Shown piece by piece: positions 1-11,237 of a stretch of DNA of 64,000 nt (position 1 is its first letter; the number at the start of each line of letters is the position of its first letter). The DNA is from Alphaproteobacteria bacterium (GTDB taxonomy: Bacteria > Pseudomonadota > Alphaproteobacteria > UBA6615), in NCBI GenBank assembly GCA_009691025.1, contig SHWB01000005.1, positions 1 through 64,000 of the forward strand, written 5' to 3'. A program made the translations under genes and the position numbers. Below the pieces are notes generated by a model. The model saw only the letters and a list, made by a program, of their open reading frames with translations, was not told where the DNA came from and ran no database searches.

Positions 1-133
1 CGAAGGCGAGATAGAATAACAGCGGCAGGATGATGCCGAAATTGATGACCGGCGGCTTCAGGTAGTAGACGACGGCGTCCTTCTTCGCCACGACCCAGGC
101 CGCGTGCGCCTGGCGGAGGATGCGAGCCGTCAT
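1..133 (-). CDS. ABC-2 type transporter permease, N-terminal fragment running off the window edge
   Basis: Reverse strand reads MTARILRQAHAAWVVAKKDAVVYYLKPPVINFGIILPLLFYLAF, typical of an ABC-2 permease N-terminus. Confidence 0.55.
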   Translation of the reverse strand, partial: MTARILRQAHAAWVVAKKDAVVYYLKPPVINFGIILPLLFYLAF

Positions 134-134
134 G

Positions 135-460
135 TCAGGCCTGTGCGGCCATGAAGCGAGAGGCGACCGCGGGGTCGTCCCGTAGGACCGTGCGACCCTG
201 TTGGCGGCATGGACGCGCACGGCGGCGGCGCGGGTCGCGATGGCGTCGCAGTGATAATGCGCCGAGAACAGGGCCGCCTCGGCAAGGCCCTCGCCGTGGC
301 CGGCATTGAACAGTACGAGGAGATGGCCACCGGCATCGTGGCGGACGAGCTGGACGCGCCCGGCTTCGACTTCGAAAATGGCAACACAGGGATCGCCCTG
401 ATGGAACAGCACCTCGCCGGCAGCAAGACGACGGCACGGCGCCGCCCGTCGCATTTCGGC
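135..460 (-). pseudogene. Crp/Fnr-like cyclic-nucleotide-binding regulator, frameshifted fragment
   Basis: MRRAAPCRRLAAGEVLFHQGDPCVAIFEVEAGRVQLVRHDAGGHLLVLFNAGHGEGLAEAALFSAHYHCDAIAT...VHAANRV, then the family sequence resumes in another frame (TVLRDDPAVASRFMAAQA). Confidence 0.5.
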
Positions 461-516
461 GGGCAGCCAGTGTCGCCCGGCCGCGACGGATGGCCTGCTC
501 TGCGTTCCGGCGCCGG

Positions 517-1274
<758 letters not shown>

Positions 1275-1415
1275 GCGATCCTCCCGAAACTCGGTGGGGC
1301 GCACTTTATCCGGCACGGCGGCGGCGAGCCAGTCCGTGGACAATTGGCGGCCATCCATGGTTGCACGGCGCAAAATGCGCTGCCAATCTCCACCCGATTC
1401 GCCGCGGAGAACACG

Positions 1416-2384
1416 ATGGCCGGCCGCCAGAAGATACTCGTGACACGTAAGCTGACCGATCGGGTCGAGGCCAGCCTGGCGGCGCTGTTCGACGCCACCC
1501 TCAACCCGGAGGATCGCCGTTACGCCAGCGCTGATGTGATCGCCTCCGCGGTAGGGCACGATGCCATACTGCTGTGCACCAGCGAGCCGCTAGACGCCTT
1601 TGCCATAGCGGCGCTGCCGGAGAGCGTGAAAGTCATCGCCACCCTGTCGGTCGGCACCGACCATGTCGACATCGCGGCGGCGAAGGCGCGCGGCATCGCC
1701 GTTCTCAACACGCCGGGCGTATTGACCGACGCGACGGCCGATGTCGGCCTGCTGCTGCTGCTCGGTGCCATGCGGCGGGCGCGCGAGTGGTCCGAGCTGG
1801 CCGTCTCGGGCAATTGGCAGGGTTTCAACCCGACGCTGCTGCTGGGCGTGCAGATGACCGGGCGCCGCCTTGGCATTCTCGGCATGGGCCGCATCGGCCG
1901 CGCCGTGGCGCAGCGGGCGCGGGCCTTCGGCGCGGAGATCCACTACCACAACCGGTCCCGCCTGGCGGCCGGCGAAGAGGCGGGGGCGACCTATCACGCC
2001 GTTGCCGACGAATTGCTGCGGGCGAGCCAGTTGCTGGTGCTGTCGGCGCCGGCGACGGACGAGACGCGCCGCTTCCTCAACGCGCGCCGGCTGGTGCTGC
2101 TGCCGCGTGGCGCCATCGTCGTCAACATCGCGCGCGGCGACCTCGTCGACGACGATGCACTGATCTCGGCGCTGCAGTCCGGCCACATCGCCGGCGCCGG
2201 CCTCGATGTCTATAACGGCGAGCCGTTACGCATCGATCGGCGCTACTGGACGATGTCCAACGTGTTCATGACGCCGCATATCGGCAGCGCCACCATCGAG
2301 GCGCGTGACGGCATGGGCATGATCATCGTCGACGGCCTCGTCGATCTGTTCGCCGGCCGCGCGCCGGCCAACCGCGTGGTGTGA
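1416..2384 (+). CDS. D-isomer 2-hydroxyacid dehydrogenase (glyoxylate/hydroxypyruvate reductase-like)
   Basis: MAGRQKILVTRKLTDRVEASL... with GRRLGILGMGRIGRAVAQRARAFGAEI NAD motif and NIARGDLVDDDALISAL. Confidence 0.88.
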   Translation: MAGRQKILVTRKLTDRVEASLAALFDATLNPEDRRYASADVIASAVGHDAILLCTSEPLDAFAIAALPESVKVIATLSVGTDHVDIAAAKARGIAVLNTPGVLTDATADVGLLLLLGAMRRAREWSELAVSGNWQGFNPTLLLGVQMTGRRLGILGMGRIGRAVAQRARAFGAEIHYHNRSRLAAGEEAGATYHAVADELLRASQLLVLSAPATDETRRFLNARRLVLLPRGAIVVNIARGDLVDDDALISALQSGHIAGAGLDVYNGEPLRIDRRYWTMSNVFMTPHIGSATIEARDGMGMIIVDGLVDLFAGRAPANRVV

Positions 2385-2390
2385 TTCGCT

Positions 2391-3047
2391 ACAGTGCCGC
2401 CGCGACCGCTGCCAGTGGCGAGGTCCAGCCGAACAGCGCGTTCGAGGAGCGGATCATCTCGATCGTCTTCTGCCTGAACGCCGGATAGTAGCTGGCCGTG
2501 CAGTCTTCGACGAGGAGGCAGTTGTAGCCGCGGTCGTTGGCCTCGCGGATAGTGACTGCCCGCAGACTTCGGTCGTGACACCGCAGACGACGAGCTGTTC
2601 CGCGCCCAGCCGGCCCAGCATGTCGTGGAGATCCGTGGCGTAAAAGGCGCCCTTGCCGGGCTTGTCGATCACCGGCTCGCCGGGCAGCGGCTGCAGCTCG
2701 TCGATGAAATCGCTGCCATATTAGCCGCGGATCAGCAGGCGGCCCATCGGCCCATGATCGCCGATGCGCAGCTTCGGGTTGCCGCGTCGCAATTTGGCCG
2801 CCGGGCAATCGTAGAGGTCGGGCTTGTGCGTCTGGCGGGTATGGATGACCGGCAGGCCTCGCGCGCGGAACAGGTCGACCAGCGACACCACGACGGGCAC
2901 GATCGCCTGGCAGGGCGCGACGCCGAGGCCGAGCAAGGCGCCATAGCCGCCGGGCAGCAAATAGTCGCGCTGCATGTCGATGGCCAGCAGGGCCAGCGTC
3001 TCGGGTCGGAATTAGAACGGGTAGGGAGCGGCGTCGATAAGCGGCAT
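2391..3047 (-). pseudogene. Isochorismatase-family cysteine hydrolase with two in-frame TAA and one frameshift
   Basis: MPLIDAAPYPF*FRPETLALLAIDMQRDYLLPGGYGA...GRLLIRG*YGSDFIDELQPLPGEPVIDKPGKGAFYATDLHDMLGRLGAEQLVVCGVTTEVC, then VTIREANDRGYNCLLVEDC in another frame. Confidence 0.82.
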
Positions 3048-3159
3048 CGCGGGGCTCCCGCCATTTGTGCCGGCCAAGTATAAACCTCTCGGGCGCCGGC
3101 AGCCTTGCGGGTTACCCGCCCGTGCCGGACAATCGCCGCCCGTGACCGGGAGAGGAAGC

Positions 3160-4128
3160 ATGAAGACGCGCGCCGCCGTGCTGGTCGAAATGGACCGCCA
3201 GCGCCCGTACGCCGAGAGCCGCCCTCTGGAGGTGGTCGAACTCGACATCGAGGCGCCCGGGCCGTCCGAGGTTATGGTGCGCGTCGAGGCTGCCGGCCTC
3301 TGCCATTCCGACCTTTTGGCCAGCGACGGCAACCGGCCGCGCCCGGTGCCTATGTTGCTGGGCCACGAGGGCGCCGGCGTGGCCGAGGCGGTCGGCACGG
3401 GCGTCGCGCCAGACGATCTCGCGGTCGGCGACCATGTCGTGATGGTCTTCGTGCCCGGCTGCGGCGCCTGCGTGCCGTGCATGGAGGGCAGGCTAGCGCT
3501 GTGCACGGCGGCGGCAAAGGCCAATGTCGCCGGCACGCTGATCTCCGGCGCGCGGCGCCTGTCGTGGATCGGCAATCCGGTCAATCACCTCGGCGTCGTC
3601 GGCATGGTCGGCGTCGGTCTCAATGCGCTGCTCGGCGGGCTCGCCGCCGGGGCGGTGCAGGTGGTGGCGCTCGATCTCGACCCGCGCAAGCTCGAACTGG
3701 CCCGCCAGCTCGGTGCCACCGCGGCCTTCGATGCCTGCGCCGCCGATGTGGTTGAGCAGGTGAAAGCGGCGACCGGCGGCGGTGTCGACGTGTTGGTGGA
3801 AACGGCCGGCGCCGCCCCCGCCGTCGAACTCGCCTACGCCATCACGGTGCGCGGCGGCACCACGGTCACCGCCGGCCTGGCACATCCGGGCCGCAAGGTC
3901 TCGGTACAACAGGTCTCGCTGGTCGGCGAGGAACGCACGCTGAAAGGCAGCTACATGGGCAGTTGCGTGCCAGCGCGCGACATCCCGCGCTACATCGCTA
4001 TGAATGAGGCTGGCAAGCTGCCGGTCGAGCGCGTGCTGAGCGACTTCATCCGCCTCGACGACATCAATCATGGCTTCGACCGGCTGGCCGACGGTGCCGC
4101 CATCCGCCAGGTCATCCGCTTCAACTGA
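3160..4128 (+). CDS. Zn-dependent alcohol dehydrogenase, apparently with an in-frame internal deletion
   Basis: Family N-terminus ([38 protein letters not shown]) jumps from NPVNHLG straight to [15 protein letters not shown]; the connecting segment is missing. Confidence 0.78.
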   Translation: MKTRAAVLVEMDRQRPYAESRPLEVVELDIEAPGPSEVMVRVEAAGLCHSDLLASDGNRPRPVPMLLGHEGAGVAEAVGTGVAPDDLAVGDHVVMVFVPGCGACVPCMEGRLALCTAAAKANVAGTLISGARRLSWIGNPVNHLGVVGMVGVGLNALLGGLAAGAVQVVALDLDPRKLELARQLGATAAFDACAADVVEQVKAATGGGVDVLVETAGAAPAVELAYAITVRGGTTVTAGLAHPGRKVSVQQVSLVGEERTLKGSYMGSCVPARDIPRYIAMNEAGKLPVERVLSDFIRLDDINHGFDRLADGAAIRQVIRFN

Positions 4129-4135
4129 GGCAGGC

Positions 4136-5548
4136 ATGCCAGATATCGACCGCACCGCGCTTGCCGCCATCCCGTCCGTCGACAGGCTGCTCGGCCTGCC
4201 GATGGTCACGGCGCTGGTCGCCGAGCATGGCCGCGTGCCTGTCACGACGGCGATGCGGGCCGAGCTGGCGGCGATCCGGCGGGCGCTGGTGGCCGGCGAA
4301 GCGGTATCGGCCGACGAGGCCGTCATAGCCGGCCGCGCCGCCGCGGCTCTGGCGCGTGCCGCCGTGCCGTCGCTTCGCCCGGTGTTCAACCTAACCGGTA
4401 CCGTCCTGCACACCAATCTCGGTCGTGCGCCCTTGCCGGAGGAGGCGGTGGCAGCAATCGCGGCGGTGGCGCGCGGCGCCGCCAATCTCGAATTCGACCT
4501 CGCCAGCGGCAAGCGCGGTGAACGCGATGATCACATTGCCGAACTGCTACGCGAGTTGACCGGCGCCGAGGCTACAGTGGCCGTCAACAACAACGCCGCC
4601 GCCCTGCTGCTGCTGCTCAACACGCTGGCGCGCGGCAAGGAGGTGGTGGTCTCGCGCGGCGAGCTGATCGAGATCGGCGGCGCCTTCCGCCTGCCGGACA
4701 TCATGGCCCGCGCCGGTGCTAAGCTGGTCGAGGTTGGCACCACCAACCGTACCCATGCGCGCGACTACGAAGGCGCCATCGGTCCGAAGACCGCGCTGCT
4801 GCTCAAGGTGCACACCAGCAATTATCGCATCGAGGGCTTCACCGCCGCCGTCGATGAAGCGACGCTCGCCGGCATCGCGAAGAAGTACGGCATCCCTTTC
4901 GCTTCCGACCTCGGTTCGGGCAGCCTCGTCGACCTCGCGCGCTGGGGCTTGCCGCCGGAGCCGACGGTAAGCGACACGCTGGCCTCTGGCGCCGACCTCG
5001 TCACCTTCAGCGGCGATAAGCTGCTCGGCGGGCCGCAGGCGGGCCTGATCGTCGGCCGCAAGGGTCTGGTGGCGCGTCTGGCGAAGAATCCGCTCAAGCG
5101 ATCGCTACGACTCGGCAAGCTGACCATCGCCTCGCTCGCCGCTGTGCTGGCGCTCTACCGTGACCCCGACCGGCTCGCCGCCCGGCTGCCGGCGTTGCGC
5201 CTGCTGGCGCGTCCGCAGGCCGACATCCGTGCCGCCGCCGAGCGTCTGGCACCGCGCGTGCAGGCGCGGCTGGGGCGCGACTGGTCGGTCGCCGTGGTGT
5301 CCTGCGCCAGTCAGATCGGCTCGGGCGCTCTCCCGGTGGAAGCACTGCCCAGCGCCGGCCTCGCCCTGATGCCGGTCGCCGCGCGCGGCGGCGGCCGCGC
5401 GCTCGACCGTCTTGCCGCCGCGCTGCGGGCGCTGCCGGCGCCGGTCATCGGCCGCGTCGCCGAGGGCACGCTGCTGCTCGATCTTCGCGTGCTGGAGGAC
5501 GAAGCCGGGTTCCTGGCCAGCCTCGCCGCGCTCGAGGCCGCCGCATGA
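4136..5548 (+). CDS. selA: L-seryl-tRNA(Sec) selenium transferase
   Basis: [54 protein letters not shown]; overlaps selB. Confidence 0.97.
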   Translation: MPDIDRTALAAIPSVDRLLGLPMVTALVAEHGRVPVTTAMRAELAAIRRALVAGEAVSADEAVIAGRAAAALARAAVPSLRPVFNLTGTVLHTNLGRAPLPEEAVAAIAAVARGAANLEFDLASGKRGERDDHIAELLRELTGAEATVAVNNNAAALLLLLNTLARGKEVVVSRGELIEIGGAFRLPDIMARAGAKLVEVGTTNRTHARDYEGAIGPKTALLLKVHTSNYRIEGFTAAVDEATLAGIAKKYGIPFASDLGSGSLVDLARWGLPPEPTVSDTLASGADLVTFSGDKLLGGPQAGLIVGRKGLVARLAKNPLKRSLRLGKLTIASLAAVLALYRDPDRLAARLPALRLLARPQADIRAAAERLAPRVQARLGRDWSVAVVSCASQIGSGALPVEALPSAGLALMPVAARGGGRALDRLAAALRALPAPVIGRVAEGTLLLDLRVLEDEAGFLASLAALEAAA

Positions 5549-7497
5549 TCGTCGCCACCGCTGGCCATATCGACCACGGCAAGACGGCGCTGGTGCGCGC
5601 GCTGACCGGCGTCGATGCCGACCGGTTGCCGGAGGAGAAGCGGCGCGGCATGACCATAGATCTCGGCTTCGCCTATACGGCGCTGCCCGATGGCACGGTG
5701 CTCGGAATCGTCGACGTGCCCGGCCATGAACGCTTCGTGCGCGCGATGGTCGCCGGCGTCGCGGGCGTCGACACGGTGCTGCTGATCGTCGCCGCCGATG
5801 ACGGGCCGATGCCGCAGACGCGCAAGCATCTCGGCATCATCGACCTGCTGGGCATCGCGCGCGGCGTCGTTGCGCTGACCAAGATCGACCGTGTGCCGCC
5901 CGAGCGTGTCGCCGAGGTGACGGCTCAGATCGAGGCGATGCTGGCACCGACGTCTCTGGCCGGCGCCCCGGTCTTTCCGGTCTCGGCCATAGCGGGGGAC
6001 GGCATCCCGGCATTGTCGGCATATCTCGCCGCGACCGCGGCGTCGCTGCCGCCGCGCCTGACGCAGGGCGGCTTCCGCCTGTCGATCGACCGCGCTTTTA
6101 CGCTGGCGGGCGCCGGCCTCGTCGTCACGGGAACGGCCTATTCCGGCCGCGTCGGCGTCGGCGATCGCCTGATGCTGTCGCCCGCCGGCATTGAGGTGCG
6201 CGTGCGCGGCCTGCATGTGCAGGATCGCAAGGCGGAAAGCGGCCAGGCAGGCGACCGCTGCGCCGTCAACATCGTCGCCGCCGGACTGGAGAAGACTGCC
6301 ATCGCGCGCGGCGACTGGCTGGTCGCGGGCGAGTTGCATGCGCCGACGGATCGTGCCGACGTGGTGACTCGCGTGCCGGCCGACGCCGCCCGCGTCTTCG
6401 CCGATGGCACGCCCGTGCATCTGCATCACGGCGCCGGAGACATTCCGGCGCGCGCCTGGGTGCTGGGTGGGCCGAGCCTGGCGGCTGGCGTCGAGGGGCT
6501 GGTGCGCATCGCGCTCGACCGGCCGGCAGCGCTGCTGGCCGGCGACCGCTTCGTGCTGCGCGACCAGTCCGGCCGCCAGACTTTGGCCGGCGGGCGCGTC
6601 GTCGACCCGTTCCCGCCGCCGCGCGGCCGGGCGCGCAGCGACCGGATGGCGGCGCTGGCGGCGCTGTCCGAGGCCGATCCCGTCGCGGCCCTTGCCGCCC
6701 TGCTCGACGCTACGCCGGGCGGCGTCGATCTCCACCGCTTCTTCCTCGCCCGTAATCTCGATTCGCCGGCTCGCGAGGCAGTGCTGGCGTCCGTGCCGAT
6801 GCAGCGCGCCGGGGACATGGCGCTGGCGCCGCGTCATTGGCAGGCTCTCGGGACGCGCCTGCTCGCCGCCCTCGCGATGGCGCACAAGGGCCAGCCCGAC
6901 CGCCTTGGCCCGGATGCAGGCACTTTGCGCCGCACCGCCGGCGGGCCCGCCGGCCCGGCCGTCGTGGCGGCGGTGCTCGCCGTGATGCAAGCGGAGGGGC
7001 GCGTTTCCGCCACCGGGGTGTGGTGGCGCCTGCCGACCCACAAGCCCGCTCTCCAGCCGGCCGATGCCGCGCTGTGGCGCGACATCGAGCCGCTTTTCGC
7101 CGCGGCGGGCAACGCGCCGCCGGTTGCCAACGAGATCGCCAAGCTGTTGCGTGCGACGCCCGATCGCGTCATGTCGGTACTGCGCCGTGCTGAGCGCCTC
7201 GGCCTCGTCGTGCGCATCGGCCGCAACCGTTTCGCGCCGACCGAGACGGCCGCGCAATGGGCACGCACGGCAGAGCGCCTGGCGCGCGCCGGCAATCTGC
7301 AGCCGACGAACTTCCGCGACGAACTGGCCATCGGCCGCAATCTGTCGGTCGAGATTCTCGAATATCTCGACCGCGTCGGCATGACGCGGCGCGAAGGCGA
7401 GGGCAGGCTGCTGCTGCGTCCGGCTTCCTCATTGCTCGCCGCCGCGCAGCGGCCGGATAGTAATCTTCTCCCAAAGGGAGAGGGCTCCCGGACTTGA
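5545..7497 (+). CDS. selB: Selenocysteine-specific translation elongation factor
   Basis: [44 protein letters not shown]..., C-terminal winged-helix region; 4-bp overlap with selA. Confidence 0.97.
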   Translation: MIVATAGHIDHGKTALVRALTGVDADRLPEEKRRGMTIDLGFAYTALPDGTVLGIVDVPGHERFVRAMVAGVAGVDTVLLIVAADDGPMPQTRKHLGIIDLLGIARGVVALTKIDRVPPERVAEVTAQIEAMLAPTSLAGAPVFPVSAIAGDGIPALSAYLAATAASLPPRLTQGGFRLSIDRAFTLAGAGLVVTGTAYSGRVGVGDRLMLSPAGIEVRVRGLHVQDRKAESGQAGDRCAVNIVAAGLEKTAIARGDWLVAGELHAPTDRADVVTRVPADAARVFADGTPVHLHHGAGDIPARAWVLGGPSLAAGVEGLVRIALDRPAALLAGDRFVLRDQSGRQTLAGGRVVDPFPPPRGRARSDRMAALAALSEADPVAALAALLDATPGGVDLHRFFLARNLDSPAREAVLASVPMQRAGDMALAPRHWQALGTRLLAALAMAHKGQPDRLGPDAGTLRRTAGGPAGPAVVAAVLAVMQAEGRVSATGVWWRLPTHKPALQPADAALWRDIEPLFAAAGNAPPVANEIAKLLRATPDRVMSVLRRAERLGLVVRIGRNRFAPTETAAQWARTAERLARAGNLQPTNFRDELAIGRNLSVEILEYLDRVGMTRREGEGRLLLRPASSLLAAAQRPDSNLLPKGEGSRT

Positions 7498-7692
7498 CGT
7501 CGCAGGCCGCGTGAGCGGCCAAGACGTTTATACCGGGAGGGTGGGGGTTACGGTCCGTGGATAGGGAAGCCCAACTACGGCGCGCCCGTGTCACGTCCCT
7601 GAGTTGACCGATAGCCGCATAACCCCTCACCCTTCCCGCGTTAGGATCGCTGCGTTCGCCAAGGTGGCAAGCCCTCTGCCAAAGGGAGAGGA
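7463..7692. repeat. Intergenic palindromic repeat bounded by CTCCCAAAGGGAG / GCCAAAGGGAGAGG motifs, covering the selB 3' end
   Basis: cttctcccaaagggagaggg at the left edge and ccctctgccaaagggagagg at the right edge. Confidence 0.45.
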
Positions 7693-7698
7693 AGACCT

Positions 7699-10026
7699 TC
7701 AATTCGGGCGTGCCGCCCGGATCGCCTGCCAGATACGCTCCGACGTGGCGGGCGTGTCGATGTGGGTGACGCAATACTTCGACAGCGCATCGACGATGGC
7801 GTTGGTGACGGCAGGCAGGGCGCCGACGGTGCCGGACTCGCCGGCGCCCTTCACGCCCAGCGGGTTGGTCGGCGTCGGCGCCGGGTTAGATACTACCGTG
7901 ATATCGCAGAGGTCGAAGGCGCGTGGCATGGCGTAGTCCATGAACGAGCCAGCGAGCACCTGCCCAGTCTCGGCGTCGTATGCCTTGTCCTCCATCAGCA
8001 CCTGACCGATGCCCTGCGCCAGAGCGCCATGGATCTGGCCCTCTAGTAGCAGCGGATTGAGTACGGTGCCAACATCGTCTACCACGACATAGCTCGCGAG
8101 CCGCGCGACGCCAGTCTCGGGGTCGATCTCAACCTCGCAGACATGGCAGCCATTGGGGAAATTGCCGGCCTCGGCCTTGTAGGTCGCCGTCTCGTAGAGG
8201 CCGGGCTCCATGCCATTTGGCAGTTTCGCCGGGTTGAAGGCGGCCCGCGCCACCTCGTGCATGCCGAGGCCGCGATCGGTGCCGGCAACCATGAAGCGGC
8301 CGCCCTCGAAGGCGATGTCGGCCTCTGCCGCTTCCAGCAAATGCGCGGCGATGCGCTTTCCCTTCTCGACTATCTTGCCTGCTACCATGACGAGCGCTCC
8401 GCCGCTCATCGCCGAGGATCGTGATCCACCGGTTCCCATGCCGAAGGCGACCTTGTCGGTATCGCCCTGGATGAAAGACAGCCGCGCGGGATCGATGCCG
8501 AGACGGTCGTAGAGGATCTGGCTCTGCACCGTGTAGTGGCCCTGGCCGTGATGCACCGATCCGGTGACGAGCGTTGCGTCGCCGCCGGCATCGAAGCGCA
8601 GCTCGGCCGTCTCGACGGTGGCGTCGGCGGCCTGCTCAATGGTGTTGGTCACGCCGATGCCGCGAAGAAGGCCGCGCCCGGCAGAGGCTTCCCGTCGTGC
8701 CGGGAATCCTTTCCAGTCGGCGAGCGCCAGAGCTTTTTCGAGATTGTCGTCGAAATGGCCGCTGTCCCAGGTGTAGGTCAGCGGCGTCCTGTACGGCATG
8801 GCGCTCGCCGGCACGGTGTTCTGCCGGCGCAAATCGGCCGCGTCGCGACCCAGCTTGCGCGCCGCGAGGTCGGCCAGCCGCTCAATCATGTAGGCGGCTT
8901 CCGGCCGCCCCGCGCCGCGGTAGGGCGAGGTGCAGTGGGTGTTGGTCAGCATGCCCGAGATGGCGACATGGATTGCCTTGGTCGTGTAGGTGCCGGCAAC
9001 CGAACCGATATTGACCACCGGCGGCAGGGCGCCGCGGAACGACACATAAGCTCCGAGATTGGCCCAGCTCCGGATGCGCACGGCAAGGAAGTTGCCGGCG
9101 TCGTCCAGCGCCAGCCCGGCATCGACGGTATTGTCGCGGGCGTCGTCGTCGCTGATATGGCTTTCGCTGCGCGTGGCGATCCATTTGACCGGCCGGCCGA
9201 CGCGCCTTGCCGCCCACAGCACGAGGATCATCTCGGGATAGACCGAGCCGCGCAGGCCGAAGCTGCCTCCGATGTCTCCGGTGACGAGGCGCAGCTTGGT
9301 CTCGGGAATCTTCAGCGTCGTCTCGGCGATGGCGCTGCGGAACAGCCAGGGCCGCTGGAAGCCGGTATGGAGAGTGTACCGACCGGTTCCATCGTCCCAC
9401 TCGCCGATGGCGCCGCGCGGCTCCATCGTATTGGCGGTGATGCGGTTGATGACGAGGCGCTGTTCGACAACATGAGTAGCCGTGGCGAAGGCACGCTCGA
9501 CCGCAGCCTTGTCGCCGGCCTCGTAATAGTAGGATTCGTTACCCGGACAGTCGTCGTGCAGCACCGGCGCTCCAGGCTGCGCGGCGTTGTATGCCGACAC
9601 GACCGCCGGCAGCTCCTCGTAGTCGACATCGACCAACTCGGCGGCGTCACGCGCCTGCTCCTGGGTGCGCGCAACGACCACGGCGACCGGCTGGCCGACG
9701 ACGCGGACGCGCCCGACGGCGACGGCCGGGCGGAATGGCACGTACATTGGCGCGCCGCCGCGCTGCTTGTAGGCTGCCATCGAGGGCAGGGAGCCGAGAC
9801 CGTCGGCAGTGTAGTCCTCGCCCGTCAGCACGGCCAGGACGCCAGGCGACGCTAGCGCCGCCGCCGTCGCGATCGAAAGGATCGCGGCATGCGCGTGCGG
9901 CGAGCGCACCACCGCCATCCAGGTCTGGCGCGGCAAATCCACATCGTCGAGATAGCGGCCCTGGCCGCGCAGCAGGCGTGGATCCTCGAATCGCGTGACC
10001 GGCTGGCCGACCGAAAACTCGCCCAT
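7699..10026 (-). CDS. Xanthine dehydrogenase/CoxL-family molybdopterin-binding large subunit
   Basis: MGEFSVGQPVTRFEDPRLLRGQGRYLDDVDLPRQTWMAVVRSPHAHAAI..., SPYRGAGRPEAAYMIERL, GVKGAGESGTVGALPAVTNAI. Confidence 0.92.
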   Translation of the reverse strand: MGEFSVGQPVTRFEDPRLLRGQGRYLDDVDLPRQTWMAVVRSPHAHAAILSIATAAALASPGVLAVLTGEDYTADGLGSLPSMAAYKQRGGAPMYVPFRPAVAVGRVRVVGQPVAVVVARTQEQARDAAELVDVDYEELPAVVSAYNAAQPGAPVLHDDCPGNESYYYEAGDKAAVERAFATATHVVEQRLVINRITANTMEPRGAIGEWDDGTGRYTLHTGFQRPWLFRSAIAETTLKIPETKLRLVTGDIGGSFGLRGSVYPEMILVLWAARRVGRPVKWIATRSESHISDDDARDNTVDAGLALDDAGNFLAVRIRSWANLGAYVSFRGALPPVVNIGSVAGTYTTKAIHVAISGMLTNTHCTSPYRGAGRPEAAYMIERLADLAARKLGRDAADLRRQNTVPASAMPYRTPLTYTWDSGHFDDNLEKALALADWKGFPARREASAGRGLLRGIGVTNTIEQAADATVETAELRFDAGGDATLVTGSVHHGQGHYTVQSQILYDRLGIDPARLSFIQGDTDKVAFGMGTGGSRSSAMSGGALVMVAGKIVEKGKRIAAHLLEAAEADIAFEGGRFMVAGTDRGLGMHEVARAAFNPAKLPNGMEPGLYETATYKAEAGNFPNGCHVCEVEIDPETGVARLASYVVVDDVGTVLNPLLLEGQIHGALAQGIGQVLMEDKAYDAETGQVLAGSFMDYAMPRAFDLCDITVVSNPAPTPTNPLGVKGAGESGTVGALPAVTNAIVDALSKYCVTHIDTPATSERIWQAIRAARPN

Positions 10027-10081
10027 GGCTCCCGCCTCCCGTTTTTGTTGATTCCAGTCTAGTGAATGGTGGCGGGGCGCG

Positions 10082-10229
10082 GCAGGGCGCCAGACGGTCG
10101 CGCCCTCGAAGAATTGTGCGAGAACCGAGGCTGAATAATTATTCGAAATTATCGATTGAAAATACTTCTCTTCCATACCATTTAAGTAGGTTCTCCAGAA
10201 TTATCTTTAATAATTGAACGGAGCGTCGC
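10082..10229. promoter_or_regulatory. AT-rich divergent promoter region between the CoxL gene and a small-protein gene
   Basis: Sharp AT-rich stretch (ctgaataattattcgaaattatcgattgaaaatacttctc...ttatctttaataattgaa) in otherwise GC-rich sequence, between divergent CDS. Confidence 0.45.
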
Positions 10230-10376
10230 ATGTCCTACAAGAAATTCGACACGGAACGAGACGCCCCCGGCAAAAGCAAGCCCGTGGACAAGTACAAAGC
10301 CGCCCCCGTCGCCGCGCCGCCCGTGACCGCGCCCGTGAAGGGCCCGGCCAAGGCCACGCCGACGGCCAAGTCCTGA
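10230..10376 (+). CDS. Small Pro/Ala/Lys-rich hypothetical protein
   Basis: MSYKKFDTERDAPGKSKPVDKYKAAPVAAPPVTAPVKGPAKATPTAKS, preceded by a GGAG ribosome-binding motif. Confidence 0.5.
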   Translation: MSYKKFDTERDAPGKSKPVDKYKAAPVAAPPVTAPVKGPAKATPTAKS

Positions 10377-10453
10377 CGCCGGGCGCGGAGGGGGCTAGGG
10401 CCCCCTCCGGCGCGCGTCCAGGGGCCGACATGCGACCAGCCGGGAGGTGACCG

Positions 10454-10786
10454 ATGACGCTGCGCACAAGCACAAGGACCGTGACCTTCGCGCGGCCCTT
10501 CGCCCTGGTCGGATTCGACGATACCTTGCCGGCCGGCGACTACACCGTGGAAACCGAGGAGGAGCTGTTGGACGGCCTCTCTTTTCAGGCCTGGCGGCGG
10601 GTACTGACGCTGCTTCACCTGCGCGCGGCGTCCGGCCGGCCGGGCCTCTGCGGAAGTCTGGCGATCGACCCGACCGTGCTCGAAGCCGCGCTCCAGCGCG
10701 ACCGGGAGGTCCCTCATCCCTCGGTGGCAAGTGGTCGGTGCGATGTCGGCGCGAATCGGCATGGCCCGGCGGGCCTGTCGTCATGA
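10454..10786 (+). CDS. Hypothetical protein
   Basis: MTLRTSTRTVTFARPFALVGFDDTLPAGDYTVETEEELLDGLSFQAWRRVLTLLHL..., overlaps the next gene's start (ATGA). Confidence 0.55.
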   Translation: MTLRTSTRTVTFARPFALVGFDDTLPAGDYTVETEEELLDGLSFQAWRRVLTLLHLRAASGRPGLCGSLAIDPTVLEAALQRDREVPHPSVASGRCDVGANRHGPAGLSS

Positions 10787-10980
10787 GCAGCATTCCCCGC
10801 ATCGACGGCCTGGACGATCCGGTCACGCCCCTCGACCCCAGGTCGCGCCTGTGCCTGCGTTGCAAGGCCACCTTCCACAGCCAATGGGCCGGTGAGCGCA
10901 TCTGCGGGCGCTGCAAGGGCACGGCGGCATGGCGCTCGGGCACGCCCATGCAGACGCCGTCCGTCGGCAGGCGCCGGTAG
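10783..10980 (+). CDS. Small zinc-ribbon (CxxC...CxxC) hypothetical protein
   Basis: RLCLRCKATFHSQWAGERICGRCKGTAAWRSG. Confidence 0.6.
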   Translation: MSSIPRIDGLDDPVTPLDPRSRLCLRCKATFHSQWAGERICGRCKGTAAWRSGTPMQTPSVGRRR

Positions 10981-11080
10981 CGGCGCGGACCGGACCTTTC
11001 GACGAGGCTGCAGCACGAAGGCCGTGCCGCCGGGGCAGGTTGATCGGCCCCGCCTCGCCCTCCTATTGTCCGTCGGCGCT

Positions 11081-11176
11081 GGAAGGGAACCGCACCCCGG
11101 TGGGGCGCCCGGACTTCAAATCCGGTGGGGCGCGTGTGGACACGTGCCCGGTGGGTTCGACTCCCACTCCTTTCCG
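11081..11176 (+). tRNA. selC: tRNA-Sec (anticodon UCA at 11116-11118; encoded CCA at 11177-11179)
   Basis: GGAAGGGA pairs with TCCTTTCC (8-bp acceptor with one G-T), anticodon arm CCGGA-CTTCAAA-TCCGG, long variable arm, GGTTCGACTCC T-arm, CCA. Confidence 0.95.
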
Positions 11177-11237
11177 CCATCGCCGCGCCGCCACCGGAGG
11201 CCTCCGTGAGAGCCGCCCCAGCCAGCCGATCCTACGC

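Noticed and set aside
5311-7257. 648-aa reverse-strand ORF
   Set aside because: Antisense to selB/selA with composition-driven sequence and no recognisable domain.
8536-9855. 439-aa forward ORF inside the CoxL gene
   Set aside because: Antisense to a clear CoxL-family CDS.
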